From contig JAKADJ010000169.1 in NCBI GenBank assembly GCA_021820645.1, forward strand, positions 1 to 5,762: a DNA stretch of 5,762 nucleotides. The letters are read 5' to 3'. The DNA comes from Bacillota bacterium (lineage in GTDB: Bacteria > Bacillota_E > Sulfobacillia > Sulfobacillales > Sulfobacillaceae). This document shows, in pieces, positions 1 to 4,914 of the stretch (within the stretch, counting starts at the first letter, position 1; every line of letters begins with the position of its first letter). Under the pieces are notes generated by a model. That model was not told the origin of the DNA. It searched no databases and saw only the letters and a list, made by a program, of their open reading frames with translations. Made by a program: the position numbers and the translations under genes.

Positions 1-355
1 TCAGAGCCAAGCCGTTGACCCACCAGGGCCGTGATTCCACCGGCTCGGTCGGGGACTTTTTTAGTTGTTTACGAGTCACGAGCCATGATGTGACACCGGA
101 CACCAAGAGCCCTACATTGTAGGCACCTCGTCGCAACTCTTTGACGGTGTTTGCTACCTGCTCCGAGGTGTCGCGGGCATGGCGGAGAACTCGGTCGAGA
201 TCTTTGCGGAGCTCCACGATTTCGTGTGCCACAGATTTTTCTAGCGTGACTAGGTGTTTGACCACCTGAAACAACACGATTACGCCCGCCAGCGCTAAAA
301 GGGTTAAAACACCAAACGACACGGCTATAATTGTGAGCGCCGTGCTAGTACTCAC
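1..355 (-). CDS. DUF948-like (YtxG-type) membrane protein, 3' end cut by the window edge
   Basis: The reading frame is open for 118 codons from a GTG at 355-353 to the left edge, so the C-terminus is missing. Residues about 6-32 form one hydrophobic membrane helix. Residues about 33-77 are a charged, heptad-like amphipathic helix, and the visible tail is basic and Pro/Trp-containing. One N-terminal membrane anchor followed by a coiled coil is the layout of DUF948 proteins such as B. subtilis YtxG, which are often encoded beside YtxH proteins as here. The GTG start overlaps the TGA stop of the upstream ytxH-like gene (GTGA at 355-352) and has only a weak ribosome binding site, so translation is probably coupled. 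The biochemical role of the family is not established. The family call rests on architecture and neighbourhood, not on a diagnostic motif. Confidence 0.72.
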   Translation of the reverse strand, partial: MSTSTALTIIAVSFGVLTLLALAGVIVLFQVVKHLVTLEKSVAHEIVELRKDLDRVLRHARDTSEQVANTVKELRRGAYNVGLLVSGVTSWLVTRKQLKKSPTEPVESRPWWVNGLAL

Positions 356-636
356 GCGCCTTGGCCCTCATCGGAAGGTGTCGGGGGAGGGGTAGGGTCG
401 TCATCCAATGGGATTTCGGTCACACCCCTTTTAATTAAGTCCTGGCTCCGACGGGCCAATGTGTCGCGAATATCGCGGACGCTATCCTGAAATTGGCCAA
501 GCGAATTCTGCGTCTTCTTTTTCAACGAATCTCTGGTGTCCGAACCGGCACTCGGCGCCAATAATAGCCCAGCGATAAGCCCGACTGAGGCACCTAAAAT
601 CAAACCGGTAACGCGATCCCAACTCCGATCACTCAT
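352..636 (-). CDS. YtxH-domain protein
   Basis: This is a 94-residue protein. Residues about 10-27 are a glycine-spaced membrane helix (GLILGASVGLIAGLLLAP), followed by the family signature APSAGSDTR at 27-35. A lysine/glutamine-rich coiled-coil helix runs to about residue 70, and the tail is acidic and Pro/Thr-rich. The GxxxGxxxGLLxAPxSGxxTR pattern is characteristic of YtxH (general-stress/envelope-associated small proteins), whose molecular function is unknown. The frame is open 20 codons further upstream, but the ATG at 636-634 is preferred: it has a near-perfect AAAGGAGG at 645-652 with 8 nt spacing, and the protein then begins just before its conserved helix. It is the first gene of a minus-strand pair and overlaps the DUF948-like gene by 4 nt. 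Confidence 0.88.
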   Translation of the reverse strand: MSDRSWDRVTGLILGASVGLIAGLLLAPSAGSDTRDSLKKKTQNSLGQFQDSVRDIRDTLARRSQDLIKRGVTEIPLDDDPTPPPTPSDEGQGA

Positions 637-644
637 AGGACTAA

Positions 645-652
645 CCTCCTTT
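645..652 (-). promoter_or_regulatory. Strong Shine-Dalgarno site deciding the YtxH start
   Basis: On the minus strand AAAGGAGG lies 8 nt upstream of the ATG at 636-634. It matches the 16S anti-Shine-Dalgarno almost perfectly and rules out the longer in-frame start at 696. Confidence 0.85.
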
Positions 653-667
653 AAGGGTTTGAATTCT

Positions 668-696
668 ATTTTGACATAAGTGGCAGGTTTCGCCAA
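668..696 (-). promoter_or_regulatory. Weak candidate promoter for the YtxH/DUF948 pair
   Basis: On the minus strand TTGGCG (696-691) is followed after 17 bp by CAAAAT (673-668), with a TG one base before the -10. Each hexamer matches the sigma-A consensus at four of six positions. Transcription would start near 661, about 10 nt before the ribosome binding site. Another minus-strand -10-like TATACG lies at 714-709 without a good -35. The true start is therefore uncertain. Confidence 0.35.
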
Positions 697-705
697 GATC
701 CAATT

Positions 706-751
706 CCCCGTATAGTGGCTAGAGAAGGCATCATCCCTATGCTATACTGGG
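706..751. repeat. Inverted repeat in the divergent intergenic region
   Basis: CCCCGTATAG (706-715) and CTATACTGGG (742-751) are inverted copies over 10 bases with one mismatch, separated by 26 bp. The right arm contains the plausible -10 of the glycosyltransferase promoter. The spacing is long for an RNA hairpin, so a two-site operator or two mirror-image -10 elements are the likelier readings. Confidence 0.4.
740..748 (+). promoter_or_regulatory. Candidate extended -10 promoter for the glycosyltransferase/GtrA operon
   Basis: TGCTATACT (740-748) is an extended -10: a TG dinucleotide one base before TATACT, which matches TATAAT at five of six positions. No good -35 lies 16-18 bp upstream (TAGAGA at 720-725), which is tolerated in extended -10 promoters. 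Transcription would begin near 755, giving a leader of about 50 nt. Confidence 0.5.
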
Positions 752-806
752 TTGGCTATTCTGGTTGTCGTGATTTTAAAGGCGTTTAGGGCAGGTGTGG
801 AGGTCT

Positions 807-1937
807 ATGCGAATTGCATTGGTGACAGAAACCTGGTGGCCTTCCACGGATGGAGTGGTCACCCGCATTACGGCAACGGTTCGAGAGCTTAAGGCCATGG
901 GCCATGAGCTTCTCATTATTGCCCCCCGTGGAGGCGAGGCCAGTTTTGAGGGAATCCCCGTTCGCGACGTTCCCAACATTTCTGTAGGATTTATCTATGG
1001 TGGTAAACCATGGGGGTTGCCGCTCCCGAGAGTCAAGAGCTATCTAGAGGAATTTCATCCCGACATTATCCATGTGGTGAATCCGTTTGTGTTGGGAGTG
1101 GCGGGCGTGATTAGCGGGACGCGGCTGAAGATCCCGATTGTGGCGTCATATCACACTAATATTGCCGGATATGCCGATTTCTATCACTTGGGTTTTACCA
1201 AACCCCTAATTTGGACCATACTTCGCGCTCTACATAATCGCGCCTATCTTAATTTGGCCACCTCCGAGACGATGAAGCAAGTGTTAGAAGCGGAAGGCAT
1301 CCAGCGTGTCGGGGTGTGGCGCCGGGGTGTGGACCTGGAGCTCTTCAACCCCAAGCACCGCACCGAGGAGATGCGTTACCGGCTCACCAACGGCCATCCC
1401 GACCGCCTGATTGCGCTCTATGTGGGCCGGATCGCACTCGAGAAAGGTCTAGGGCGGTTAGGAAGCCTCTTTGATCGCAATCCGGGTTTGCACTTGGCGT
1501 TGGTTGGAGAAGGGCCAGCGGAGGCCGTGTTTCGACAGCAGTTTTCCAAAACCCCGACAACCTTTGTGGGGAAGTTGCTGGGGGCCGATCTAGCTCGTGC
1601 TTACGCTTCGGCTGATTTTTTCATTTTTCCGTCGACGACGGAAACCTTGGGACTGGTTCTATTAGAGGCCATGGCGTCGGGACTTCCCATCGTAGCGGCA
1701 GAAAGCTTACCGACTCATGAGTTGGTTGATGAGAGTGGAGCCGGGGCGTTATTTTCGCCAGACCGTCCCGAACAAATCGGGGAAATTATTGAACAGTTCT
1801 TTTCGAGTAACGACTTGGAAACGCTGAAACACTTGGCACGGAATGAGGCGGAAAGATGGGGATGGAGCCTGCCAACCCGCGAACTGGTAGGGTGGTACCA
1901 CCAGGCCACGGATCAAAAACAACGGGGGTTGGCATGA
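807..1937 (+). CDS. Glycosyltransferase family 4 (GT-B fold; MgtA/SQD2-like)
   Basis: This 376-residue protein has the length and two-domain layout of GT4 retaining glycosyltransferases. The N-terminal acceptor domain opens with MRIALVTETWWPSTDGVV and contains SYHTNIAGYADFY (114-126), closely resembling GDP-mannose-dependent alpha-mannosyltransferases and the sulfoquinovosyltransferase group. The C-terminal donor domain has VGRIALEKGL (206-215; R208 and K213 are the expected phosphate-binding residues), VGEGP (233-237), and the E-x7-E signature E279/E287 within ETLGLVLLEAMASG. It probably adds a hexose from a nucleotide sugar to a membrane lipid or glycan on the cytoplasmic face; donor and acceptor cannot be read from sequence. 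The ATG at 807 is chosen over an in-frame GTG at 795 because homologues begin MRIA and GGAGGT lies just upstream, although the spacing is short. Its last bases overlap the gtrA-like start. Confidence 0.93.
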   Translation: MRIALVTETWWPSTDGVVTRITATVRELKAMGHELLIIAPRGGEASFEGIPVRDVPNISVGFIYGGKPWGLPLPRVKSYLEEFHPDIIHVVNPFVLGVAGVISGTRLKIPIVASYHTNIAGYADFYHLGFTKPLIWTILRALHNRAYLNLATSETMKQVLEAEGIQRVGVWRRGVDLELFNPKHRTEEMRYRLTNGHPDRLIALYVGRIALEKGLGRLGSLFDRNPGLHLALVGEGPAEAVFRQQFSKTPTTFVGKLLGADLARAYASADFFIFPSTTETLGLVLLEAMASGLPIVAAESLPTHELVDESGAGALFSPDRPEQIGEIIEQFFSSNDLETLKHLARNEAERWGWSLPTRELVGWYHQATDQKQRGLA

Positions 1938-2359
1938 AGCGCCTCGCCCAATTTTTTCAGTTTGTCGCTGTGGGCCTTAGTAACGCGTTTATCGACTTGG
2001 GTGTATTTAACGGGCTCTATTTTCTGGATCCGACCCGCAACGTAAATCAACTGGTTTTATATAACACGATGGCGGTGATGGCCGCCATTTTGAATAGTTA
2101 TATCTGGAACAGTCGTTGGACTTTTAGAAATACCGTCAAAAGCTCCGGCCGCCAAGCACTCCGCCAACGCACCTTATTTGTGATTCAATCGCTTATCAAT
2201 ATTGCCGTCAATGATGCCATCTTATGGCTCATTGCTCCGTGGATTGCTCAAACCCACGCCATTCCTCATGTGATGGCTAACAACATCGCCAAATTGGTGG
2301 CCATGTTCCTGGCCTCCCTATCGAGTTTCCTTATGATGAAAATCTTTGTATTTGTCTAG
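1934..2359 (+). CDS. GtrA-family membrane protein
   Basis: This 141-residue protein has four predicted membrane helices, at about 8-30, 41-58, 80-103 and 114-139. Family signs are FVAVGLSNAFIDLGVF near the N-terminus, NSYIWNSRWTF (54-64) closing helix two, and a terminal Lys-Ile-Phe-Val-Phe. GtrA proteins are thought to help move or flip polyprenyl-phosphate-linked sugars (the name comes from phage O-antigen glucosylation) or to support teichoic-acid/arabinogalactan glycosylation. The ATG at 1934 overlaps the preceding stop as ATGA, with a modest GGGGG at 1924-1928. The frame is open upstream to 1856, but those residues are basic and proline-rich and overlap the glycosyltransferase, so they are not counted. 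Tight coupling suggests the two act on the same lipid-linked sugar. No U-run terminator is visible after it. Confidence 0.92.
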   Translation: MKRLAQFFQFVAVGLSNAFIDLGVFNGLYFLDPTRNVNQLVLYNTMAVMAAILNSYIWNSRWTFRNTVKSSGRQALRQRTLFVIQSLINIAVNDAILWLIAPWIAQTHAIPHVMANNIAKLVAMFLASLSSFLMMKIFVFV

Positions 2360-2489
2360 TCTCATCAAATTCTCTGACCGATTATTTTCCTAGCTTTGGG
2401 ATCACCTAGCCAATATTCAACATCCATCGACATGGCTGGCAATTCATCCAGGATTGGTCTCCATCCCTTATGAGTGGTGAATATGGGAT
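2360..2489. other. Non-coding gap with an inverted repeat before the 3D gene promoter
   Basis: No credible ORF or U-tailed hairpin is seen here. The one ordered element is an imperfect inverted repeat: ATCCCTTAT (2463-2471) and ATATGGGAT (2481-2489), with 9-base arms, one mismatch and a 9-base spacer. It abuts the candidate -35 of the next gene. It could be an operator or a weak hairpin ending the upstream operon, but without a U-run the second is less likely. Confidence 0.35.
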
Positions 2490-2518
2490 CTGACAGGGTT
2501 GTCTTCATTTTTTACACT
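2490..2518 (+). promoter_or_regulatory. Candidate sigma-A promoter for the riboswitch and 3D gene
   Basis: CTGACA (2490-2495) and TACACT (2513-2518) are separated by 17 bp; the hexamers match consensus at five and four positions. Transcription would start at about 2523-2525, right at the 5' edge of the riboswitch P1 stem, so the transcript would begin with almost no extra leader. Confidence 0.55.
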
Positions 2519-2522
2519 AGGC

Positions 2523-2637
2523 TTGCCAAATTGCTTGTTTTTTGGGAGCAACCGGGGGAACCAGATTTGGGGTGAATCTTGAAGGTCAAGTAGGGCCTCT
2601 CTCCGAGCCCGAACCCGTCAGCTAACTCCGGAGGCAA
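2523..2637 (+). ncRNA. ydaO/yuaA-type cyclic-di-AMP riboswitch
   Basis: The conserved core elements occur in the family order: GGGGGAACC (2554-2562), TTTGGGGTGAATC (2566-2578), AGTAGGGC (2589-2596), then GCCCGAACCCGTCAGCTAAC (2607-2626) and a closing AGGC. P1 can form from TTGCC (2523-2527) and GGCAA (2633-2637), P2 from TTGCT (2531-2535) and AGCAA (2547-2551), and another stem from GGGC (2593-2596) and GCCC (2607-2610). The ydaO class binds two c-di-AMP molecules and usually lowers expression of cell-wall hydrolases or potassium/osmolyte transporters when c-di-AMP is high. It sits 21 nt before a cell-wall enzyme gene, the expected context. No terminator fits between aptamer and start codon, so control is probably at ribosome access. 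The exact 5' boundary is approximate. Confidence 0.93.
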
Positions 2638-2643
2638 TATCCT

Positions 2644-2651
2644 GAGGGGAG
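2644..2651 (+). promoter_or_regulatory. Shine-Dalgarno site of the 3D gene, possibly masked by the riboswitch
   Basis: GAGGGGAG lies 7 nt before the ATG at 2659. GGGGAGA (2646-2652) can pair with TCTCTCC (2598-2604), in a loop of the riboswitch, through seven consecutive pairs including one G-U. Confidence 0.7.
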
Positions 2652-2658
2652 ACTACTT

Positions 2659-3789
2659 ATGCAGAACATGTTTCGCCAATCGGCGCGTCTTGGCGCCGTG
2701 GCGACAGCCATGGGCATCCTCGTGTCACCAAGCGTCTTTGCCCAAACCGTTCCCGCTACAACTGCTGCATTGGCCACACAACATCCGGCTATGCAACAGG
2801 TGCTGCAATATGGTAGTCGAAATCATTGGGTCGCCACACTTCAGGCCGACTTGAAGTTGCTGGGATATACGGGAGTGGGGCCCACGGATGGTATCTTCGG
2901 ACCCAGAACTTTGGGAGCCCTGGATGCCTTTGAATCGGCCAATGGATTCACCGTTACAGGAAAGACCAGCGCGGCCGTATGGCAGGAAATCCTGTCTGGT
3001 TTCCACTTGGTGCCGGGCACCGGGGTATCCGCTAGTGCGGCCACCCTTAACCGTCAAATTGCCAAGCATCCGGCCATGTCCCAGTATCTTCACATGGGGA
3101 GCCGCGGGCATTGGGTGATGACCCTGCAGGCCAACCTTAAACTCTTGGGATATAAAGATGTGGGGCCCACGGATGGCATCTTCGGTCCGCTCACACAGGC
3201 CGCCCTGGAACAATTTCAAAAGGCTCACGCACTGACCGTCAATGGGATCGCTGCGCCGGTAACCTGGCAGGCCATTTTGACGAGTCTAGGGGTGCTCGAC
3301 CATTCGGGTAGCGTGACGACGCCACCGGCGTCGCAACCGACAGTCACCACGACAACGACAACACCCCCGACGGTCACCACGACTTCTACCACTACAACTA
3401 CGCCGGCATCACAAACGAGCGTAACCACGTCGTCGAGTGGCACTCAAATGATTGACGGTTATCCGGTTATAGCGGTCTACCAGGTGCGGGCGACGGCTTA
3501 TGGACCAAGTCTGAAGGACAACTACCCATTTGGACCCGTTGATGCCTTTGGACAACCGCTTCAAGCGGGTATGATTGCCGTCGACCCCTCGTTGATCCCC
3601 TTGAAGTCCAGGGTTTACGTGAAGGGATACACCGACCACAATCTTCCTACCGGTGGTTTCTTGGGACGAGCTATGGATACGGGTGGGGCGATTAAAGGCC
3701 ATCGGATCGATATCTTCATGAACGCCAATCCACAAACCGTGTCCAATTTCGGTATAGAACCGGTTACTGTGTATGTGTTAGGGAAGTAG
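2659..3789 (+). CDS. Secreted cell-wall protein: two PG-binding domains plus 3D domain
   Basis: This 376-residue exported protein has a Sec signal peptide at 1-28, with cleavage expected after Val-Phe-Ala. Two peptidoglycan-binding (PF01471-type) domains follow at about 42-112 and 137-208, each with HPAM, a GSRxHWVxTLQ helix, LKLLGY and GPTDGIFGP. A Thr/Pro/Ser-rich linker runs from about 213 to 262. The C-terminal 3D domain (about 275-375) carries the three aspartates that name it: D309 in AVDPSLIPL, D340 in AMDTGGAIKG and D351 in RIDIFM. The 3D fold resembles the catalytic part of MltA lytic transglycosylases and is found in YocH/YuiC- and Rpf-type wall-remodelling proteins, so glycan cleavage during growth or spore outgrowth is likely, though activity is inferred. 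The gene is monocistronic between its own promoter/riboswitch and a strong terminator. The PG-binding repeats are an in-gene duplication with a 95-residue period. Confidence 0.93.
   Translation: MQNMFRQSARLGAVATAMGILVSPSVFAQTVPATTAALATQHPAMQQVLQYGSRNHWVATLQADLKLLGYTGVGPTDGIFGPRTLGALDAFESANGFTVTGKTSAAVWQEILSGFHLVPGTGVSASAATLNRQIAKHPAMSQYLHMGSRGHWVMTLQANLKLLGYKDVGPTDGIFGPLTQAALEQFQKAHALTVNGIAAPVTWQAILTSLGVLDHSGSVTTPPASQPTVTTTTTTPPTVTTTSTTTTTPASQTSVTTSSSGTQMIDGYPVIAVYQVRATAYGPSLKDNYPFGPVDAFGQPLQAGMIAVDPSLIPLKSRVYVKGYTDHNLPTGGFLGRAMDTGGAIKGHRIDIFMNANPQTVSNFGIEPVTVYVLGK
2875..3185 (+). repeat. Intragenic direct repeat from PG-binding domain duplication
   Basis: A 26-base segment at 2875-2900 recurs at 3160-3185 with one mismatch (T2892 versus C3177), exactly 285 bp apart. 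It encodes the Val-Gly-Pro-Thr-Asp-Gly-Ile-Phe-Gly loop of both domains. The flanking parts of the domains are more diverged. Confidence 0.85.
3337..3383 (+). repeat. Short repeat in the Thr-rich linker
   Basis: CCGACAGTCACCACGAC (3337-3353) and CCGACGGTCACCACGAC (3367-3383) form a 17-base direct repeat with one mismatch and a 30-base period, inside the linker. Its translation also repeats Pro-Ala-Ser-Gln and Thr-Val-Thr-Thr-Thr units. The tract may vary in length between strains. Confidence 0.65.
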
Positions 3790-3807
3790 TACCATCTCTC
3801 TGAGGCA

Positions 3808-3838
3808 CAAGGGGGGCCAAACGGCCTCCTTTGTTTTT
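3808..3838 (+). terminator. Intrinsic terminator of the 3D gene
   Basis: CAAGGGGGGCC (3808-3818) pairs with GGCCTCCTTTG (3823-3833) over 11 bp including two G-U pairs, with an AAAC loop and a TTTTT tail (3834-3838). It begins 18 nt after the stop codon. Confidence 0.92.
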
Positions 3839-4090
3839 ACCGGTCCTTTCGTCATTTGATTGTGATGACCAGCCTTGGCTTGGTACAGAGGGAGGTCTTT
3901 GTGAGAGACGCGGCGTAGATTGAGTGCAGCCACTGTGGCGTGGTGAGAGATTGACACAGGGGCTTAGGGTAACAATCTTGGGGGCCTCCGTGACCCAAAA
4001 AACCCGTAGGCCTTTCGTGTCCGTAGAAGCCCTTCCCTCACAAGTCTCTCGTACCCGTTAGCTTCACACCAGATGGGGCATTCTGGCATA
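3839..4090. other. Non-coding stretch before rpiA with no recognised function
   Basis: No ORF with a ribosome binding site and protein-like composition is seen on either strand. A perfect TTGACA occurs at 3951-3956 without a convincing -10 at 16-18 bp. A weak hairpin (GGCCT at 3983-3987 with AGGCC at 4008-4012, A-rich loop) lies downstream. I do not recognise a riboswitch, T-box or tRNA here. Confidence 0.4.
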
Positions 4091-4099
4091 TGGTAGGAT
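4091..4099 (+). promoter_or_regulatory. Weak extended -10 promoter candidate for rpiA
   Basis: TGGTAGGAT (4091-4099) has the TG of an extended -10 and four of six -10 matches, but no recognisable -35. Transcription would start near 4106, about 18 nt before the AAGGAGA ribosome binding site (4124-4130). Confidence 0.35.
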
Positions 4100-4134
4100 A
4101 AGACCCAGAGTCGCGGTGGTGATAAGGAGACAGA

Positions 4135-4818
4135 ATGTTGGATCAGCAAAAAGCCAAAACGTTACTAGGGGAAGCCTCGGCACGGAGCGTCGAAAACCAT
4201 ATGCGTTTAGGTCTTGGATCTGGTTCCACGGTCGCGGCATGCATTACAGCGCTAGGACGGCGAGTGCGTGATGAGAATCTGGTGCTGCACTTAGTGGTGG
4301 CATCAAAAGACAGCGAGAGACTGGCTGAAACTCATGGGTTGCCGGTCATATCGGATGAATTGCGCGGATCACTAGATTATGCAATAGACGGGGCCGATTT
4401 CCTGGATCCCACGGGCATTTTGATTAAAGGCGGAGGCGGCGCCCTAGTCCGCGAGCGCATGATACTTGACGCGGCGGATCGTACCGTAATCCTGGTGGAC
4501 GCCTCTAAACTCGTGGACCGCTTGGATGGCTGTCAGATTCCGGTGGCTGTGGTGCCTTTTGGATGGCGGGTTCTCGTGGCAAAATTAAAGACGTTAGGGG
4601 CGGTCGTGCAATTACGATATCATCAAAGTGAGCCCTTCGTGACCGATGATGGGCTTTGGATACTGGATACCGTGTGGAACCCGGTCCCGGATCCCGTGGC
4701 ATTGCATCACCAATTAAAATCGTTGCCGGGGGTCGTGGACACGGGAATTTTTGTTGGATACCAAGGACAGGTGTGGATCAGCGACGGCGGCACAGTGTCT
4801 TTGTGGAGAGCGCCGTAG
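4135..4818 (+). CDS. rpiA: Ribose-5-phosphate isomerase A
   Basis: This 227-residue cytosolic enzyme interconverts ribose 5-phosphate and ribulose 5-phosphate in the non-oxidative pentose phosphate pathway; the length is normal for RpiA. Diagnostic segments appear in order: GLGSGSTV (26-33, phosphate loop), DGADFLD (85-91, with D85 and D88 matching the E. coli active-site aspartates), KGGGGALVRER (98-108, with K98 and E107 matching the catalytic Lys94 and Glu103), VDASK (121-125), VVPFGW (139-144), FVTDDG (168-173), and a C-terminal LPGVVDTGIFVG. One oddity is Phe89 where the family usually has Glu in DGADE. The ATG at 4135 follows AAGGAGA with good spacing. The gene stands alone: a terminator lies well upstream, and the following gene appears to have its own promoter. 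Confidence 0.95.
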   Translation: MLDQQKAKTLLGEASARSVENHMRLGLGSGSTVAACITALGRRVRDENLVLHLVVASKDSERLAETHGLPVISDELRGSLDYAIDGADFLDPTGILIKGGGGALVRERMILDAADRTVILVDASKLVDRLDGCQIPVAVVPFGWRVLVAKLKTLGAVVQLRYHQSEPFVTDDGLWILDTVWNPVPDPVALHHQLKSLPGVVDTGIFVGYQGQVWISDGGTVSLWRAP

Positions 4819-4867
4819 GGTGAGATGCCACGCGAAAAGTCGTCGGAGGCGATGTTTGGCCCATAGC

Positions 4868-4892
4868 AGGAAATTTTAAACATTTCACGAAT
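4868..4892 (+). promoter_or_regulatory. Sigma-H-like promoter candidate for the DUF962 gene
   Basis: GCAGGAAAT (4866-4874) and GAATAT (4889-4894) match the B. subtilis SigH pattern RnAGGAwWW-N11-RnnGAATww with the correct 11-base gap; the only mismatch is the R before GAAT. Transcription would start near 4900, just before the ribosome binding site. No better sigma-A promoter is seen in this gap. Confidence 0.45.
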
Positions 4893-4914
4893 ATATGAGT
4901 GGGGGTGGAAGATC

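Noticed and set aside
671..676. Perfect TTGACA on the plus strand as the -35 of the glycosyltransferase promoter
   Set aside because: The hexamer 17 bp downstream is CAAGAT (694-699), a poor -10, and the better TATAGT (711-716) is 34 bp away.
1856..1933. Longer N-terminus for the GtrA-like protein
   Set aside because: The extra 26 residues overlap the glycosyltransferase, are Pro/Gly/Arg-rich and unlike the GtrA family start, and the ATG at 1934 forms a typical ATGA junction.
2725..3228. Long minus-strand ORF (167 codons) opposite the 3D gene
   Set aside because: It lies wholly antisense to conserved PG-binding domains, has no ribosome binding site, and its composition reflects the other strand.
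3225..3443. Minus-strand ORF giving a Val-rich, membrane-like protein
   Set aside because: The Val runs are simply the antisense reading of Thr codons in the linker; there is no independent start signal.
3964..4149. Minus-strand ORF of 61 codons between the terminator and rpiA
   Set aside because: It overlaps the rpiA start and RBS, has no SD of its own, and its Arg/Pro-rich sequence shows no family features.
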